Shown one piece after another: positions 17,425 to 26,165 of a DNA stretch of 49,005 nucleotides. The translations under genes were made by a program, and so were the position numbers. Origin of the DNA: Candidatus Eiseniibacteriota bacterium (GTDB lineage Bacteria; Eisenbacteria; RBG-16-71-46). The notes beneath the pieces are model-generated. The model worked only from the letters and a program-made list of their open reading frames with translations. It was not told the origin of the DNA and did not search any database. The stretch covers positions 1 to 49,005 of the forward strand of contig JACRPT010000078.1 of the NCBI GenBank assembly GCA_016223045.1, given 5' to 3'. The stretch's first letter is position 1; each line of letters begins with the position of its first letter.

Positions 17425-20373
17425 CTAGAGGACGAGCGGGATGAGCGCCAGGCCGGCGGTCAGTGCCGTCATCAGCACCGGCACCAGACGCTCGAGCGAG
17501 CCGCGCACGACCATGTGGATGTCGAACGCCTCCCCCTCCTCCTTCATGAGGTGCAGATAGTGGGAGATCATCATGATCGTGTTCCGCGAGGCGATGCCGG
17601 TCAGGGTGATGAAGCCGACCAGCGAGGCGACCGAGAAGGTGCCGCCGGTCAGGAAGATCGCCACGACGCTGCCGATCAGGGCCAGCGGGATGTTGAGGAG
17701 GATCTGGAGGACGATCGGCACCGAGCGGAAGTGGGCGTAGAGCACGAGGAACATCGCGGCCAGTGAGAACAGGCTGAGGATGCCGATCAACCGGGTGGCG
17801 GACTGCTGGCTCTCGAACTGGCCACCGTAGGTGATGAAGTAGCCGGTCGGCAGCTTCACCCGGACGTCCACGCGCCGCCGAATGTCCTCCACCACCCGCC
17901 CCAGATCGCGCCCGCTGACGTTGGCCAGCACCACGATGCGACGCTGGACGTTCTCGTGCTGGATGACGTTGGGTCCTCGCGACTCCTCGACCGCCGCCAC
18001 CAGCGACAGCGGCACCCTGGCCCCGGACGGCGTGTCGATGAGAGTGCCGCGAATGACTTCGAGGTTGTTGCGCGACGCCTCGTCGAAACGGACCAGCAGG
18101 TCGAACGTCCGCTGTCCCTCGAGCACCTGCGAGACGACCCGCCCATTGAGGGCCGTCTCCAGCGTCTTCGTGAGATCCCCGACGTTGAGGCCGTAGCGGG
18201 CCAGTGCCGCGCGATCGCCGTCGATGCGAATCTGCGGCACCAGCACCTGCTTCTCGGTCTGGAGGTCGACAACGCCCGGGACCGCGGCCATGGCGGACTG
18301 AATCTCCGCCGCCTTCGCCCGCAGCAGGTCGAGGTCGTTGCCGAAGAGCTTGACCGCGATCTGCGCCCGAACACCCGAGAGCAGGTGGTCCAGCCGGTGT
18401 GAGATCGGCTGGCCAATGTTGATGAACACGCCGGGGATCTGGCCGAGCCTGGTCCGGATGTCGCCGAGGATCTCCTCGCGACTCCGCCTCGAGTGCCGGA
18501 AGTCGACATCGATCTCAGAGTAGTGCACACCCTCGGCGTGCTCATCCAGCTCGGCACGTCCGGTTCGGCGACCGGTCGAGATGACCTCGGGGACGCTCAG
18601 CAGGAGCTGCTCTCCGATCGTTCCGAGGCGATTCGACTCGCTCAGCGACGTACCGGGAGCGGCGAGGAGATTGATGGTGGCCGTGCCTTCATTGAAAGGC
18701 GGCAGGAACTCCCGGCCCATCAGCGGGACCAGGACCGCCGCCCCGAGGACCAGCGCGACCGCCCCGCCGATGACGATCTTCGGGTGCGGCAGCGTGAAGT
18801 TGAGCAGCTTCCGATCCCAGTGCTTCAGGTGGCGGACGACGAAGGAGTCCTTCTCCTGGGCCATGATCTTCGCCCTGGGGAGGAGATAGAGGCAGAGCGC
18901 CGGCGAGACGGTCAGCGACACCACGAACGAGGCCAGGATGGACACGATGTAGGCGACGCCCAGTGGTGCGAACAGCCGCCCTTCGATGCCACTCAGGGCG
19001 AAGAGGGGGATGAACACCAGAACCACCAGGATGGTTGCGTAGACGATCGAGTTACGGACTTCCGAGGACGCGCGGTACACCACCTCGAGGGCCGGCCTGG
19101 GTTCCGGAGCATGCCGATTCTCCCGCAGGCGTCGAAAGACGTTCTCGACGTTGACGATCGCATCGTCCACCAGCTCCCCGATGGCGATCGCCAGACCGCC
19201 GAGCGTCATGGTGTTGATCGAGATATGGAAGAGATTGAAAACGACGGCGGCCGTCACGAACGACAGCGGAATGGCGGTCAGAGTGATGGCCGTGGTGCGA
19301 AAGTTGAGCAGAAACAGGAAGAGCACGATCAGCACCAGGATGGCGCCATCCCGCAGGGCCTCTTCCACGTTGCCGATCGCCGCCTCGATGAAGCTGGCCT
19401 GCTTGAACAGTGGGCGCATGCGCACGTCTTTGGGGAGCGAGGGCTGAAGCTCCCGGAGCGCGGCCTCGATGCGCCGGGTCAGATCGATCGTGCTGGCGCC
19501 GGGCTGCTTCTGGATGGAGAGGATCACGGCCGGCTTGCCATCCACGCTGCCATCGCCACGTTTGACGCGCGTGCCGATGCCGGCGCTGCTCATCTGCTTC
19601 AGGAGCACCGGCACGCCGTTGTGGGTCGCGACCACCGTGCTGAGCAACTGATTGGCGCTTCGGAGGCGGCCGAGATTGCGGATCAGATACTCCTGCGACT
19701 GGGCCTCGAGGTAGCCGCCGGTGCTGTTCTCGTTGCTCTCCCCCACCGCCCGTTCGACGTCCTTCAGCGAGAGCCCGAGCGCGGCCAGGCGCCGCGGACT
19801 GACGAGCACCTGGTACTGCTTGACGCCGCCCCCGATGGGAACAACCTGCGAGACGCCGGGAATCGTCAGCAGCCGCTGGCGCACGACCCAGTCGGCGAGG
19901 GTGCGGATCTCCATCGGCGAAGTCTCACCGGTGGGGCTTTCCATTCCCAGCAGCATGATCTCGCCCATGATCGAGGAGACCGGGCCCATGACGGGCAAGA
20001 CATCCTTCGGCAGGCGCTCGGTCGCCAACTGAAGTTTCTCGCTCACGAGCTGGCGATCGCGGTAGATATCGGTGCCCCATGCGAACTCGACGTACACGAC
20101 CGAGAGGCCGATGCCGGAAGTCGAGCGCACTCGCTCGACGCCGGGGGCGCCGTTCAATGTGGTCTCGATGGGGAGACTGACGAGCGTCTCGACTTCTTCC
20201 GGCGCCAGTCCAGGAGCTTCGGTCAGGATCGTGACGGTCGGGCGGTTGAGATCGGGGAAGACATCCACCGGCAGCTTGAGGATGACGCCGGCACCATAGA
20301 TGAGCAGCAGCAGCGCTGCGGCCACGACGAACAGCCGGTTTCGGAGCGCGAAGTGGATGATTCGATCAAACAT
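17425..20373 (-). CDS. CzcA/CusA-family heavy-metal efflux RND transporter (amber-interrupted near C-terminus)
   Basis: A 982-residue inner-membrane RND pump of the heavy-metal efflux group. It has the opening 'LPVDVFPDLNRPTVTILTE', TM4 motif IGELVDDAIVNVENVFRR, and the usual two large periplasmic loops with 'GMESPTGE' and 'IPGVFINIGQPISHRLDH'. The TM4 sequence differs from CusA (GAMVDAAIVLVEN), so substrate may not be copper; Zn/Co/Ni or an unassigned HME type are possible. The frame ends at a TAG in 'LIPLVL*KGEPGKE', where homologues continue, so it is either a recent nonsense mutation, a readthrough site or a sequence error. TAG ends other intact genes here (36485-36487, 41146-41148), so general recoding is unlikely. 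It follows the adaptor by 12 bp. Confidence 0.85.
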   Translation of the reverse strand: MFDRIIHFALRNRLFVVAAALLLLIYGAGVILKLPVDVFPDLNRPTVTILTEAPGLAPEEVETLVSLPIETTLNGAPGVERVRSTSGIGLSVVYVEFAWGTDIYRDRQLVSEKLQLATERLPKDVLPVMGPVSSIMGEIMLLGMESPTGETSPMEIRTLADWVVRQRLLTIPGVSQVVPIGGGVKQYQVLVSPRRLAALGLSLKDVERAVGESNENSTGGYLEAQSQEYLIRNLGRLRSANQLLSTVVATHNGVPVLLKQMSSAGIGTRVKRGDGSVDGKPAVILSIQKQPGASTIDLTRRIEAALRELQPSLPKDVRMRPLFKQASFIEAAIGNVEEALRDGAILVLIVLFLFLLNFRTTAITLTAIPLSFVTAAVVFNLFHISINTMTLGGLAIAIGELVDDAIVNVENVFRRLRENRHAPEPRPALEVVYRASSEVRNSIVYATILVVLVFIPLFALSGIEGRLFAPLGVAYIVSILASFVVSLTVSPALCLYLLPRAKIMAQEKDSFVVRHLKHWDRKLLNFTLPHPKIVIGGAVALVLGAAVLVPLMGREFLPPFNEGTATINLLAAPGTSLSESNRLGTIGEQLLLSVPEVISTGRRTGRAELDEHAEGVHYSEIDVDFRHSRRSREEILGDIRTRLGQIPGVFINIGQPISHRLDHLLSGVRAQIAVKLFGNDLDLLRAKAAEIQSAMAAVPGVVDLQTEKQVLVPQIRIDGDRAALARYGLNVGDLTKTLETALNGRVVSQVLEGQRTFDLLVRFDEASRNNLEVIRGTLIDTPSGARVPLSLVAAVEESRGPNVIQHENVQRRIVVLANVSGRDLGRVVEDIRRRVDVRVKLPTGYFITYGGQFESQQSATRLIGILSLFSLAAMFLVLYAHFRSVPIVLQILLNIPLALIGSVVAIFLTGGTFSVASLVGFITLTGIASRNTIMMISHYLHLMKEEGEAFDIHMVVRGSLERLVPVLMTALTAGLALIPLVL

Positions 20374-20385
20374 GGTCGCGCTCCA

Positions 20386-21846
20386 TCACTGGCCGAGACC
20401 GACGACCGGAGCCGTCAGCAGCGGATAGCCGCCCGCGACGACCACGCGATCGCCCGGATTGAGTTCGCCGGTCACCGCCACGCGCGCGCCCAGGCTCGTG
20501 CCCAGCGTCACTTCCCGGGCGATGAAACGCTCCGGGGCCGTGTGGACGAAGACGAGCTGGCGCCCGTCCTTTTCGAACACGGCGCTGCGGGAGACGACGA
20601 GCGCCGATTCCACGCCGCCCTGTTCGATGCCCACGTCGACGAGCGCCCCGATCTTGAGTCGGCCACCGATGTTCGGAACTTCGAACCATGCTTCGATGGC
20701 TCCCAGCACCTCGCCCTGCGTGACGCCGAGGGCCACGCGCCGGCCGGTCAGTGCGAGATCGGGCATGCCGGGGGAGGTGATGACGGCCCGGGTGGACTGC
20801 TGCACACCGGGAACGTCCGCTTCGTAGACATCGGCGTGCACCCAGACGACCGTGGGATCGAGGAGCGTCATGAGCTTCTGCCCGGCCTCGACCAGCTGTC
20901 CGTTGACGACGAACACGCCCGTGATGACCCCGGTCAAGGGCACTCGCAGGCTGAGGTCGTCGACCACCGTGAGCCGTGCCACGGCCTCGCCTCTGGTCAC
21001 GCTCAGACCGATCACCGGCACGCGTCCATCGGCGAAGAAGATGCGTCCCGCCTGGGGCGCCACGATCTCGACCTCCCCGCCGCCGCGCGGAGCGACCCGG
21101 CCCAGTACGCCCAGCCGCTTCTGCACCGGCTGGCGCTTGAGGGGCTCGGTGCGGACTCCGAGCAGGAACTGGGATGCCTTCGAGATGAAGACCTGCGCTC
21201 CGGGGCCGACGGGCGTGCCGGATGAGGCGGGGGCTTCGTCATGTCCCGCATGCGCCTGCGCGATGGCAGGTGCGAGAAGCACCCCCAGTATGAGGGCCGC
21301 TCCCGCTGCAGACACGTGACGCCGTGCCATGACGAACAACCCGACGGAGAGCACGAGCGCACCACCCAGCAGCCAGATCCAGCGGAACCCGCGAGGCGCC
21401 GAGGCGCCGGTCTCGAAACGCTCGGTACTTACCTGCAGACCAGAGAGGGCGAATCGCCCCTCTCCGATTGCGCCGGCAATCGTCATCAAGACCGTGAATG
21501 AGCCGGTATCTGCTGGAGCCTGAAACGGCACCATGAAGATACCCGCCCGGTTGGTCGCTGTGGCAGAACCGGTCCAGAGTTCCCGAGCATTGGAACGAAG
21601 TCCCAGTGAGATGGCGACGTTTGTGATCGGAGCGTTCGTTTGGAAATCACTGAGATAGAGATCCAGCGTGTCCTTCAGGCCCGGGCGTAGCTGCTTGCTC
21701 TTGAGGACTACTTCGTAGCGATCCGAATGCACGGTGAGTACCTGTTGGCTCGATATCGCAGCACCTCCTTCCCCGGGCGCGTCCTTCGCGACGGCCGCTC
21801 CGCCAGTCGCCAGCAGCAGGAGCGTCAGCAAGACCAGGTGTCTCAT
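20386..21846 (-). CDS. RND periplasmic adaptor with N-terminal YtkA/FixH-like domain and membrane helices
   Basis: A 486-residue protein. Residues 1-20 are a signal. Residues about 36-141 form a YtkA/FixH-like beta-sandwich (DTLDLYLSDFQTNAPITNV; 'AGIFMVPFQAPADTGSFTV'). Two hydrophobic helices lie at about 157-174 and 178-198, followed by HAGHDEA. From about 210 on it is a CusB/HlyD-type adaptor ('EIVAPQAGRIFFADG', 'TGVITGVFVVNGQLVEAGQKL', 'VTGELNPGDRVVVAGGYPLL'). It joins the second RND pump to its TolC channel. Adaptors usually lack the front domain; here it resembles the stand-alone protein at 13008-13634, suggesting a copper- or metal-delivery module fused to the pump. It overlaps the TolC gene by 4 bp. 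Confidence 0.85.
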   Translation of the reverse strand: MRHLVLLTLLLLATGGAAVAKDAPGEGGAAISSQQVLTVHSDRYEVVLKSKQLRPGLKDTLDLYLSDFQTNAPITNVAISLGLRSNARELWTGSATATNRAGIFMVPFQAPADTGSFTVLMTIAGAIGEGRFALSGLQVSTERFETGASAPRGFRWIWLLGGALVLSVGLFVMARRHVSAAGAALILGVLLAPAIAQAHAGHDEAPASSGTPVGPGAQVFISKASQFLLGVRTEPLKRQPVQKRLGVLGRVAPRGGGEVEIVAPQAGRIFFADGRVPVIGLSVTRGEAVARLTVVDDLSLRVPLTGVITGVFVVNGQLVEAGQKLMTLLDPTVVWVHADVYEADVPGVQQSTRAVITSPGMPDLALTGRRVALGVTQGEVLGAIEAWFEVPNIGGRLKIGALVDVGIEQGGVESALVVSRSAVFEKDGRQLVFVHTAPERFIAREVTLGTSLGARVAVTGELNPGDRVVVAGGYPLLTAPVVGLGQ

Positions 21847-23246
21847 CGCGCGCCCCCCGCGTTGAGGCGGGTCAGGTCGAGACCGACCGTGGCCTCCAGT
21901 GCGCCGCGCGCTTCCCAGTAGGCGTCGGCCGCTTCAAGCTGCCCGATCATCGTGTCCACGAGGCGCCCCTTCTGCGTGAGGTAGGAGTCCAGCGAGATGC
22001 GTCCGTCGGCATAGGCATCGCGAACCAGCGACAGGTCCTCCCGAACGCGCCCCGATCGTCCCAGATAGAGCCGGTAGAGGCCGGCCGCGTCCTCGAACCG
22101 CCGCACCGCGCCGATGACTTCAAGTCGAGCTCTCGAACGGAAGCGGTCGTAGTCCGCCTGACTCCGCGTGACCTCGGCCGCAGCGCGTGCGCGGCCGGCC
22201 TGATTCTTCTGGAAGAGAGGAAGCGGCACGCTGACCCGCACCCGCCACAGGCGATCGGTGTCCCGGGCACCCGTGATGCTGCGCACGATCACCGGATCGC
22301 CGGAGAAATCATCGCCCGCGAAGGCCTGACGTTCGATCGCCAGCCCGGCCCCGACGGTGAGGTTCGGCCGGGCCTCGCGCTCGGCCAGATGGAGTTCCGC
22401 GCGGCGCTCGTCGATCTGGCGGCGCAGCACCTCGCTCTCACCGCGAACGCGGAGGGCCAACGCGATCACGGAGTCCTCCGGCATCTGGAGAGAGTCCGCG
22501 CGCAGCTCGCCACCCAGCCGTGTCGATTCTGGAAGCTCGAGCCCGATGGCCAGTCCGAGGGCGACGAGCGCCTGTCGCCGGTCACTGCGGGTCCGTCTGC
22601 TCTGCGCCTCCAGGCGGAGCACGTCGAGTTCGGTCAGACGCCCGGTCACCGGGGTGATGAGTCCCTCGCGCACGCGCGCCTGTGTCGAGAGGAGGACCCG
22701 ACGGTCCAGGCCGATCAGCTCACCGAGCGTCTCGAGTCGGTCCTGCAGGAAGAGCGCTCGCTCGAACTGCGCGCGAACATTCGACTCGACCTGTTGCAGC
22801 GTGGTACTCAGCTCGGCCGCACTCTTCCGGGAGCGGGCCGTCGCCACGGACTGGCGGGCACCCCGCTTGCCCCAGAGCTCGAGCTCCTGGGCAACACCCA
22901 CTTCGAGGGAACCGTCGGTTCCCGAACCCAGCGATTGCCCGCCGCGCGAGGACTGGAACTCGATCTCCGGGTTGAACCCGGGGAGCCGCGCGAACAGCGA
23001 GTCGGCACGCACGACGGCGAGATTGGCTCGCGCCACGTTCAAGTCCGGGTGGACCTGCCTTGCCAGCTCGAGTGCCGCCGGCAGCGTGAACGGGTCGGGG
23101 ATCACCGGCTCTGAGGCGCTGTTCGCGGTCCACGCGGCAGCCGCCACGAACTGCGAGAGCGGCACGGCAGCTCCGGCGTGCGCACTCGTCCACAGGAGAG
23201 CGATGCCTGCGGTCACGGTAAGGCGACGCGTCGGCCCTGAAGCCAT
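21843..23246 (-). CDS. TolC-family outer-membrane efflux channel (second RND set)
   Basis: A 467-residue OEP-family protein with a signal peptide (about residues 1-27, LLWTSAHAGA) and two helical repeats ('LPAALELARQVHPDLNVARAN', 'VSVPLPLFQKNQAGRARAA'). It is the exit channel for the second pump. The ATG at 23246 is preferred because GGTGGAG lies 5 nt upstream and the signal peptide then begins properly; the frame is open further upstream but that extension looks non-coding. It overlaps the adaptor by 4 bp and follows the small Cys-rich gene by 103 bp. Codon third positions are less GC-rich here than in the housekeeping genes at 26-35 kb. Confidence 0.87.
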   Translation of the reverse strand: MASGPTRRLTVTAGIALLWTSAHAGAAVPLSQFVAAAAWTANSASEPVIPDPFTLPAALELARQVHPDLNVARANLAVVRADSLFARLPGFNPEIEFQSSRGGQSLGSGTDGSLEVGVAQELELWGKRGARQSVATARSRKSAAELSTTLQQVESNVRAQFERALFLQDRLETLGELIGLDRRVLLSTQARVREGLITPVTGRLTELDVLRLEAQSRRTRSDRRQALVALGLAIGLELPESTRLGGELRADSLQMPEDSVIALALRVRGESEVLRRQIDERRAELHLAEREARPNLTVGAGLAIERQAFAGDDFSGDPVIVRSITGARDTDRLWRVRVSVPLPLFQKNQAGRARAAAEVTRSQADYDRFRSRARLEVIGAVRRFEDAAGLYRLYLGRSGRVREDLSLVRDAYADGRISLDSYLTQKGRLVDTMIGQLEAADAYWEARGALEATVGLDLTRLNAGGAR

Positions 23247-23349
23247 TCCATCTCCACCTTTCCGTCGGGCTGAGACCACGCCCGACCTGCATTCCCGGAC
23301 GCCACGAAAGCAGGCGCACTTCATCCAACTTCAGGAAAAGAACGGGAAG

Positions 23350-23745
23350 CTAGGCGGAGAGAGGCGGACTACGGGGAGACTGAGGAGCGGATGAGGGATC
23401 GGGTGGAGAACCCGATCGCGGGTCAGGCGCGAGACCGGCAGAGACGCCGCACGCGCTACGGGCGACCAGCGCCGCCGGGACGACCGCGAGGACCGAGGAA
23501 TCCGAGGCAGAGCCCGGGAGTGAGACCGCGGCGGGTGTCGTGGCCGCCGGAAGCTGGATCCAGACGCAGCAGCAAGGTCCGGTCGGCGACGCCGGGTCTG
23601 GCGACGCCGGGGAGTCATGGCCGTCGCCGGCGTCATGGTGGTCGGTCTGCAGCGCGTCCGGCGTCGCCTGCAACGGCGTGAACGCACAATACGCCTGCTC
23701 GAGCGGCAGCAGCACCGCAACCAGCAGGGTCAGCACCACGCGCAT
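23350..23745 (-). CDS. Small secreted CC-motif protein heading the second RND operon
   Basis: A 131-residue protein with a signal peptide (RVVLTLLVAVLLPLEQAYC). A short His/Asp-rich stretch (TDHHDAGDGHD) follows, then GPCCCVWIQLP and a Ser/Pro/Ala-rich tail. It has the same plan as the protein at 10618-11025: signal, His/acidic stretch, adjacent cysteines followed by Val and Pro, low-complexity tail. Each stands directly in front of a TolC gene. The ATG at 23745 has AGAGGAG 8 nt upstream. A metal-binding or pump-assembly role is inferred from placement; I cannot name the family. Confidence 0.6.
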   Translation of the reverse strand: MRVVLTLLVAVLLPLEQAYCAFTPLQATPDALQTDHHDAGDGHDSPASPDPASPTGPCCCVWIQLPAATTPAAVSLPGSASDSSVLAVVPAALVARSACGVSAGLAPDPRSGSPPDPSSAPQSPRSPPLSA

Positions 23746-23763
23746 CCCGAGCACTCCTCTCAT

Positions 23764-24194
23764 CCGACGGTCGGCTCCGCACTTCGATGCCCGGCAGGGT
23801 GCCGTCGAGGCCGACCGCCCGTCAAGCGGGTTATCGGCTTCTGATGTTCTTCCATCATCCCGGGACCGAAAACTCACAGGGGCTTGACGCAGGAGCGGGG
23901 CCGCACGGTACACGGGCGACGCAAGACGATCGCCGAACCGGTGCACGGGCGGACCAGGCAGGCGCGCCGCTTCTGCCGGTCCCCGCGACGCCGAGTCGAG
24001 CGGTGCGGCAGGAGTGGGTGCACTGACCTGCAACGCGCTCTACCGACTCAGGCTCCCGCAGGCCCGGGCACTCGCATGAGAACCGGAGACGGCGACCCTG
24101 ACATGCCGTTGATGGCCCGCCGCGTTCTGCACCGGCAACACCACTCGCCGCCACGCCAGCGGGGCCCCCGGCCCATCCGTTATCACCACTCCCG
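23764..24194. other. Intergenic region upstream of the second RND operon
   Basis: About 430 bp without a credible gene, between the small CC-motif protein and the TPR/zinc-ribbon gene, both leftward. It should contain the promoter of the second RND operon. TTGAC-like hexamers occur at about 23819-23824 (minus) and 23884-23889 (plus), but neither has a convincing -10 at the right spacing. No strong palindrome was found. It marks the right edge of the metal island. Confidence 0.4.
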
Positions 24195-25499
24195 TCATGT
24201 CGGCGTCGGATTGCCTGCTCGGACAGGCTCCCGGCCCGGTTCCGCCGTCTCGTCGTCTTCCACCCGGTCCACGCCGAGCGTCCCGCTCCCACAGCGCGCG
24301 CACGGCACGCGGTAGCGGCGCAGGTCTTCGCGTTCCATCAGCGCGCGCACCGCCGCCAGCGCCGCGCCCGGCTCTGCCTCCTGCACCGCGCGCGCCGCGC
24401 GCGCGATCGCCTCCGCGAGCGGCGCGGCCGCCGGGCATCCCAGGAACGGCTCGCGTTCCAGCCCTGCCAGCAGGTCCACCGCGATCGCCGCGCCCGTCGC
24501 GGCCGCCGCGGCGCGCAGGCCCAGTGTCGCATACCCGGCCAGCCTGAGCGCGCGGTCCCAGAACGTGTCGAACTCGAAGTGCGCTTCGGCCGCCCGCAGC
24601 ACGCGCTCGTCGGGACCGCCCGGCAGGTCGCGCCGCGCGCGCTCGACCAGCAGGATCCACAGCAGCCGGCCCACGGTGAAGTCGCTCCACCAGGACGACT
24701 GCGGGCCGGCCGCTTGGCGCGCCCGCTCGATCGCCGCAGCGTCGGGCAGCCCGGGCGTCGCGGCCACCGCCTCGAGCACCATCAGCGCCGCGCGGTCCCA
24801 GCGCGCCTCACGGGTGTCGCCGGCGCGCGCCAGGTCGGTGCGCGCGCCGTCGAAGTCGCCGCGCCGCGCGCGCAGCACGCCGCGCGCGAGCCGCACCAGC
24901 GGCTCGTCCGGCCCAACCTGCGCTCGGGCGCCCCGCTCGAGCGCCCGGTCGTAGGCGGCCTCCGCCCCCGCGAGGTCGCCAAGGCGCTCGGCCGCGATGC
25001 CCAGCGCGCGCCACACGCGCGTGCGGTCAGGGCCGGGCTCCGATCCGACCTCCCGTGCCAGCGCCTCGAGCTGCGCGCGCGCCCGCGCGAACGCGCCGGT
25101 CGCCAGCGACTCGAGCGCGGCACGCAATCCGGGGGGCTCGGCGGCGGCGCCGGGGTGCCCGCGCGGATCGTGAGCCCCGGCACCCGCAGGACGCTGCTCG
25201 GGGTCCGGCTCGGGCGGATCGAGGTCGGTGAGGAAGCGCGGGCGGTCGGGCAGGATCGCGTCGAGCGGCGCTGGAACACCATCCCACGCCGCCAGCACCG
25301 CGGCCAGATTCTGGAGCGCGCCGAACAGCTCCTCCGAGCGCAGTTCGCCGGCGGTGAGCGGAGCGCCGCAGTCCGGGCACGGCGCGCCGTCCGCCGCGGC
25401 CGGGGCGAGCGCGTGCGGGGCCTGGCAGGCCTCGCACAACGCGTCGAGCCCGCCGTCGCGCGGGCCGATCCACGCGCCCGCGTCACACCGACGTGCCAC
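24195..25499 (-). CDS. Hypothetical zinc-ribbon and TPR-like repeat protein
   Basis: A 434-residue soluble protein. The N-terminus has a zinc-ribbon pattern, CEAC at 22-25 and CPDC at 41-44. From about residue 125 to 300 are Ala/Arg-rich helical repeats of TPR type ('ALGIAAERLGDLAGAEAAYDRALERGA' and following). A second Cys pair, CARCGSGTLG, lies near the C-terminus. The GTG at 25499 is the only reasonable start, with no strong ribosome-binding site. Composition is extremely Ala/Arg-rich, as is common in this genome. It stands alone between the metal island and the core operon. Zinc ribbon plus TPR suggests protein-protein interaction, but no specific function can be given. Confidence 0.6.
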   Translation of the reverse strand: MARRCDAGAWIGPRDGGLDALCEACQAPHALAPAAADGAPCPDCGAPLTAGELRSEELFGALQNLAAVLAAWDGVPAPLDAILPDRPRFLTDLDPPEPDPEQRPAGAGAHDPRGHPGAAAEPPGLRAALESLATGAFARARAQLEALAREVGSEPGPDRTRVWRALGIAAERLGDLAGAEAAYDRALERGARAQVGPDEPLVRLARGVLRARRGDFDGARTDLARAGDTREARWDRAALMVLEAVAATPGLPDAAAIERARQAAGPQSSWWSDFTVGRLLWILLVERARRDLPGGPDERVLRAAEAHFEFDTFWDRALRLAGYATLGLRAAAAATGAAIAVDLLAGLEREPFLGCPAAAPLAEAIARAARAVQEAEPGAALAAVRALMEREDLRRYRVPCARCGSGTLGVDRVEDDETAEPGREPVRAGNPTPT

Positions 25500-25577
25500 C
25501 GTGGCATGCGGGGACTATACAGGGGGAGCGCGCCGCACGCCCGGCGTTGCGCCCGCGCCGGCGGAGAGGCGGCGGCT

Positions 25578-25823
25578 TCAGCGGCCGAAGTAGAAGCCCA
25601 GCACCCCGCCGCTCGCCGCGAAGAGCGCGGCCAGCGCCGCGATGATCAGGCCGGCGGTGGTCAGCGTCCGGCGCCGCCGGCGGGGCCGGCGCGGCCGCGC
25701 CGGCGCGGTCCACTCGAAGCGGTGGCCTTCGCGGCAGGTGAGCACGACCACGCCGCGCTTCGCGGGCGCAGGCATCCGGCTGCGGCACACCGGGCACTCG
25801 ACGAAGCCGGCTGTGGTGGTCAT
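25578..25823 (-). CDS. Small zinc-ribbon membrane protein
   Basis: An 81-residue protein with a short zinc-ribbon-like motif (CPVC at 10-13, then C30 and H34). An Arg/Pro-rich stretch (residues 41-52) and a single C-terminal membrane helix (about 56-77) follow. The ATG at 25823 is chosen because GGAGG lies 8 nt upstream; the ATG two codons earlier would be too close to it. It ends 78 bp before the upstream start of the TPR/zinc-ribbon gene. The basic stretch before the helix predicts a cytoplasmic ribbon. Function unknown. Confidence 0.55.
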   Translation of the reverse strand: MTTTAGFVECPVCRSRMPAPAKRGVVVLTCREGHRFEWTAPARPRRPRRRRRTLTTAGLIIAALAALFAASGGVLGFYFGR

Positions 25824-26165
25824 GCGCATGTCCTCCGGCCGGTGGCGCGCGGGGAGCGCCGGGCCCACCGACCAGCAGAGGGCAGGTTGCAAGTCCCGCG
25901 CCCGCGCCCGGGTGCGCCGCGGCGGCGGCGCGAAGGGACTGCGCGCGGCCCGCCTGGGGGCGGCCGCCGCGGCGGGCGGCGGGCGCGAGCCGGCCGCGGG
26001 GCCGAAGAAGTGTCGGCGCCGCCTTACAGCGCGGGGACCGCCCGCGCGCCGCGCGCGGGTGCCCGGAGGACCCCGCTCCCCGCACTCGCCTCGGGCGCGT
26101 GCCCGGCCGCGGGCGGACCGCATCCGCAGAAGCAAGTCAGGGACGACGTACGCCGGGGCGGCGGG
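25824..26165. other. GC-extreme intergenic region
   Basis: Some 340 bp between lptD and the small zinc-ribbon gene with no convincing gene. Short open frames crossing it have Arg/Ala/Pro-only composition expected from GC-rich non-coding DNA. Long runs of G and C make many possible hairpins, none standing out as a T-tract terminator. The end of the lptD operon and the promoter of the small gene must lie here. Confidence 0.4.

Noticed and set aside
17425-17427. TAG as a recoded sense codon (pyrrolysine or an altered code)
   Set aside because: TAG ends intact genes at 36485-36487, 41146-41148 and 12996-12998, and no pyl genes are seen, so a point mutation, local readthrough or sequence error is more likely.
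23855-24315. Short open frames on both strands upstream of the second RND operon
   Set aside because: Arg/Pro/Gly-rich translations, no ribosome-binding sites and no domain resemblance; treated as intergenic.
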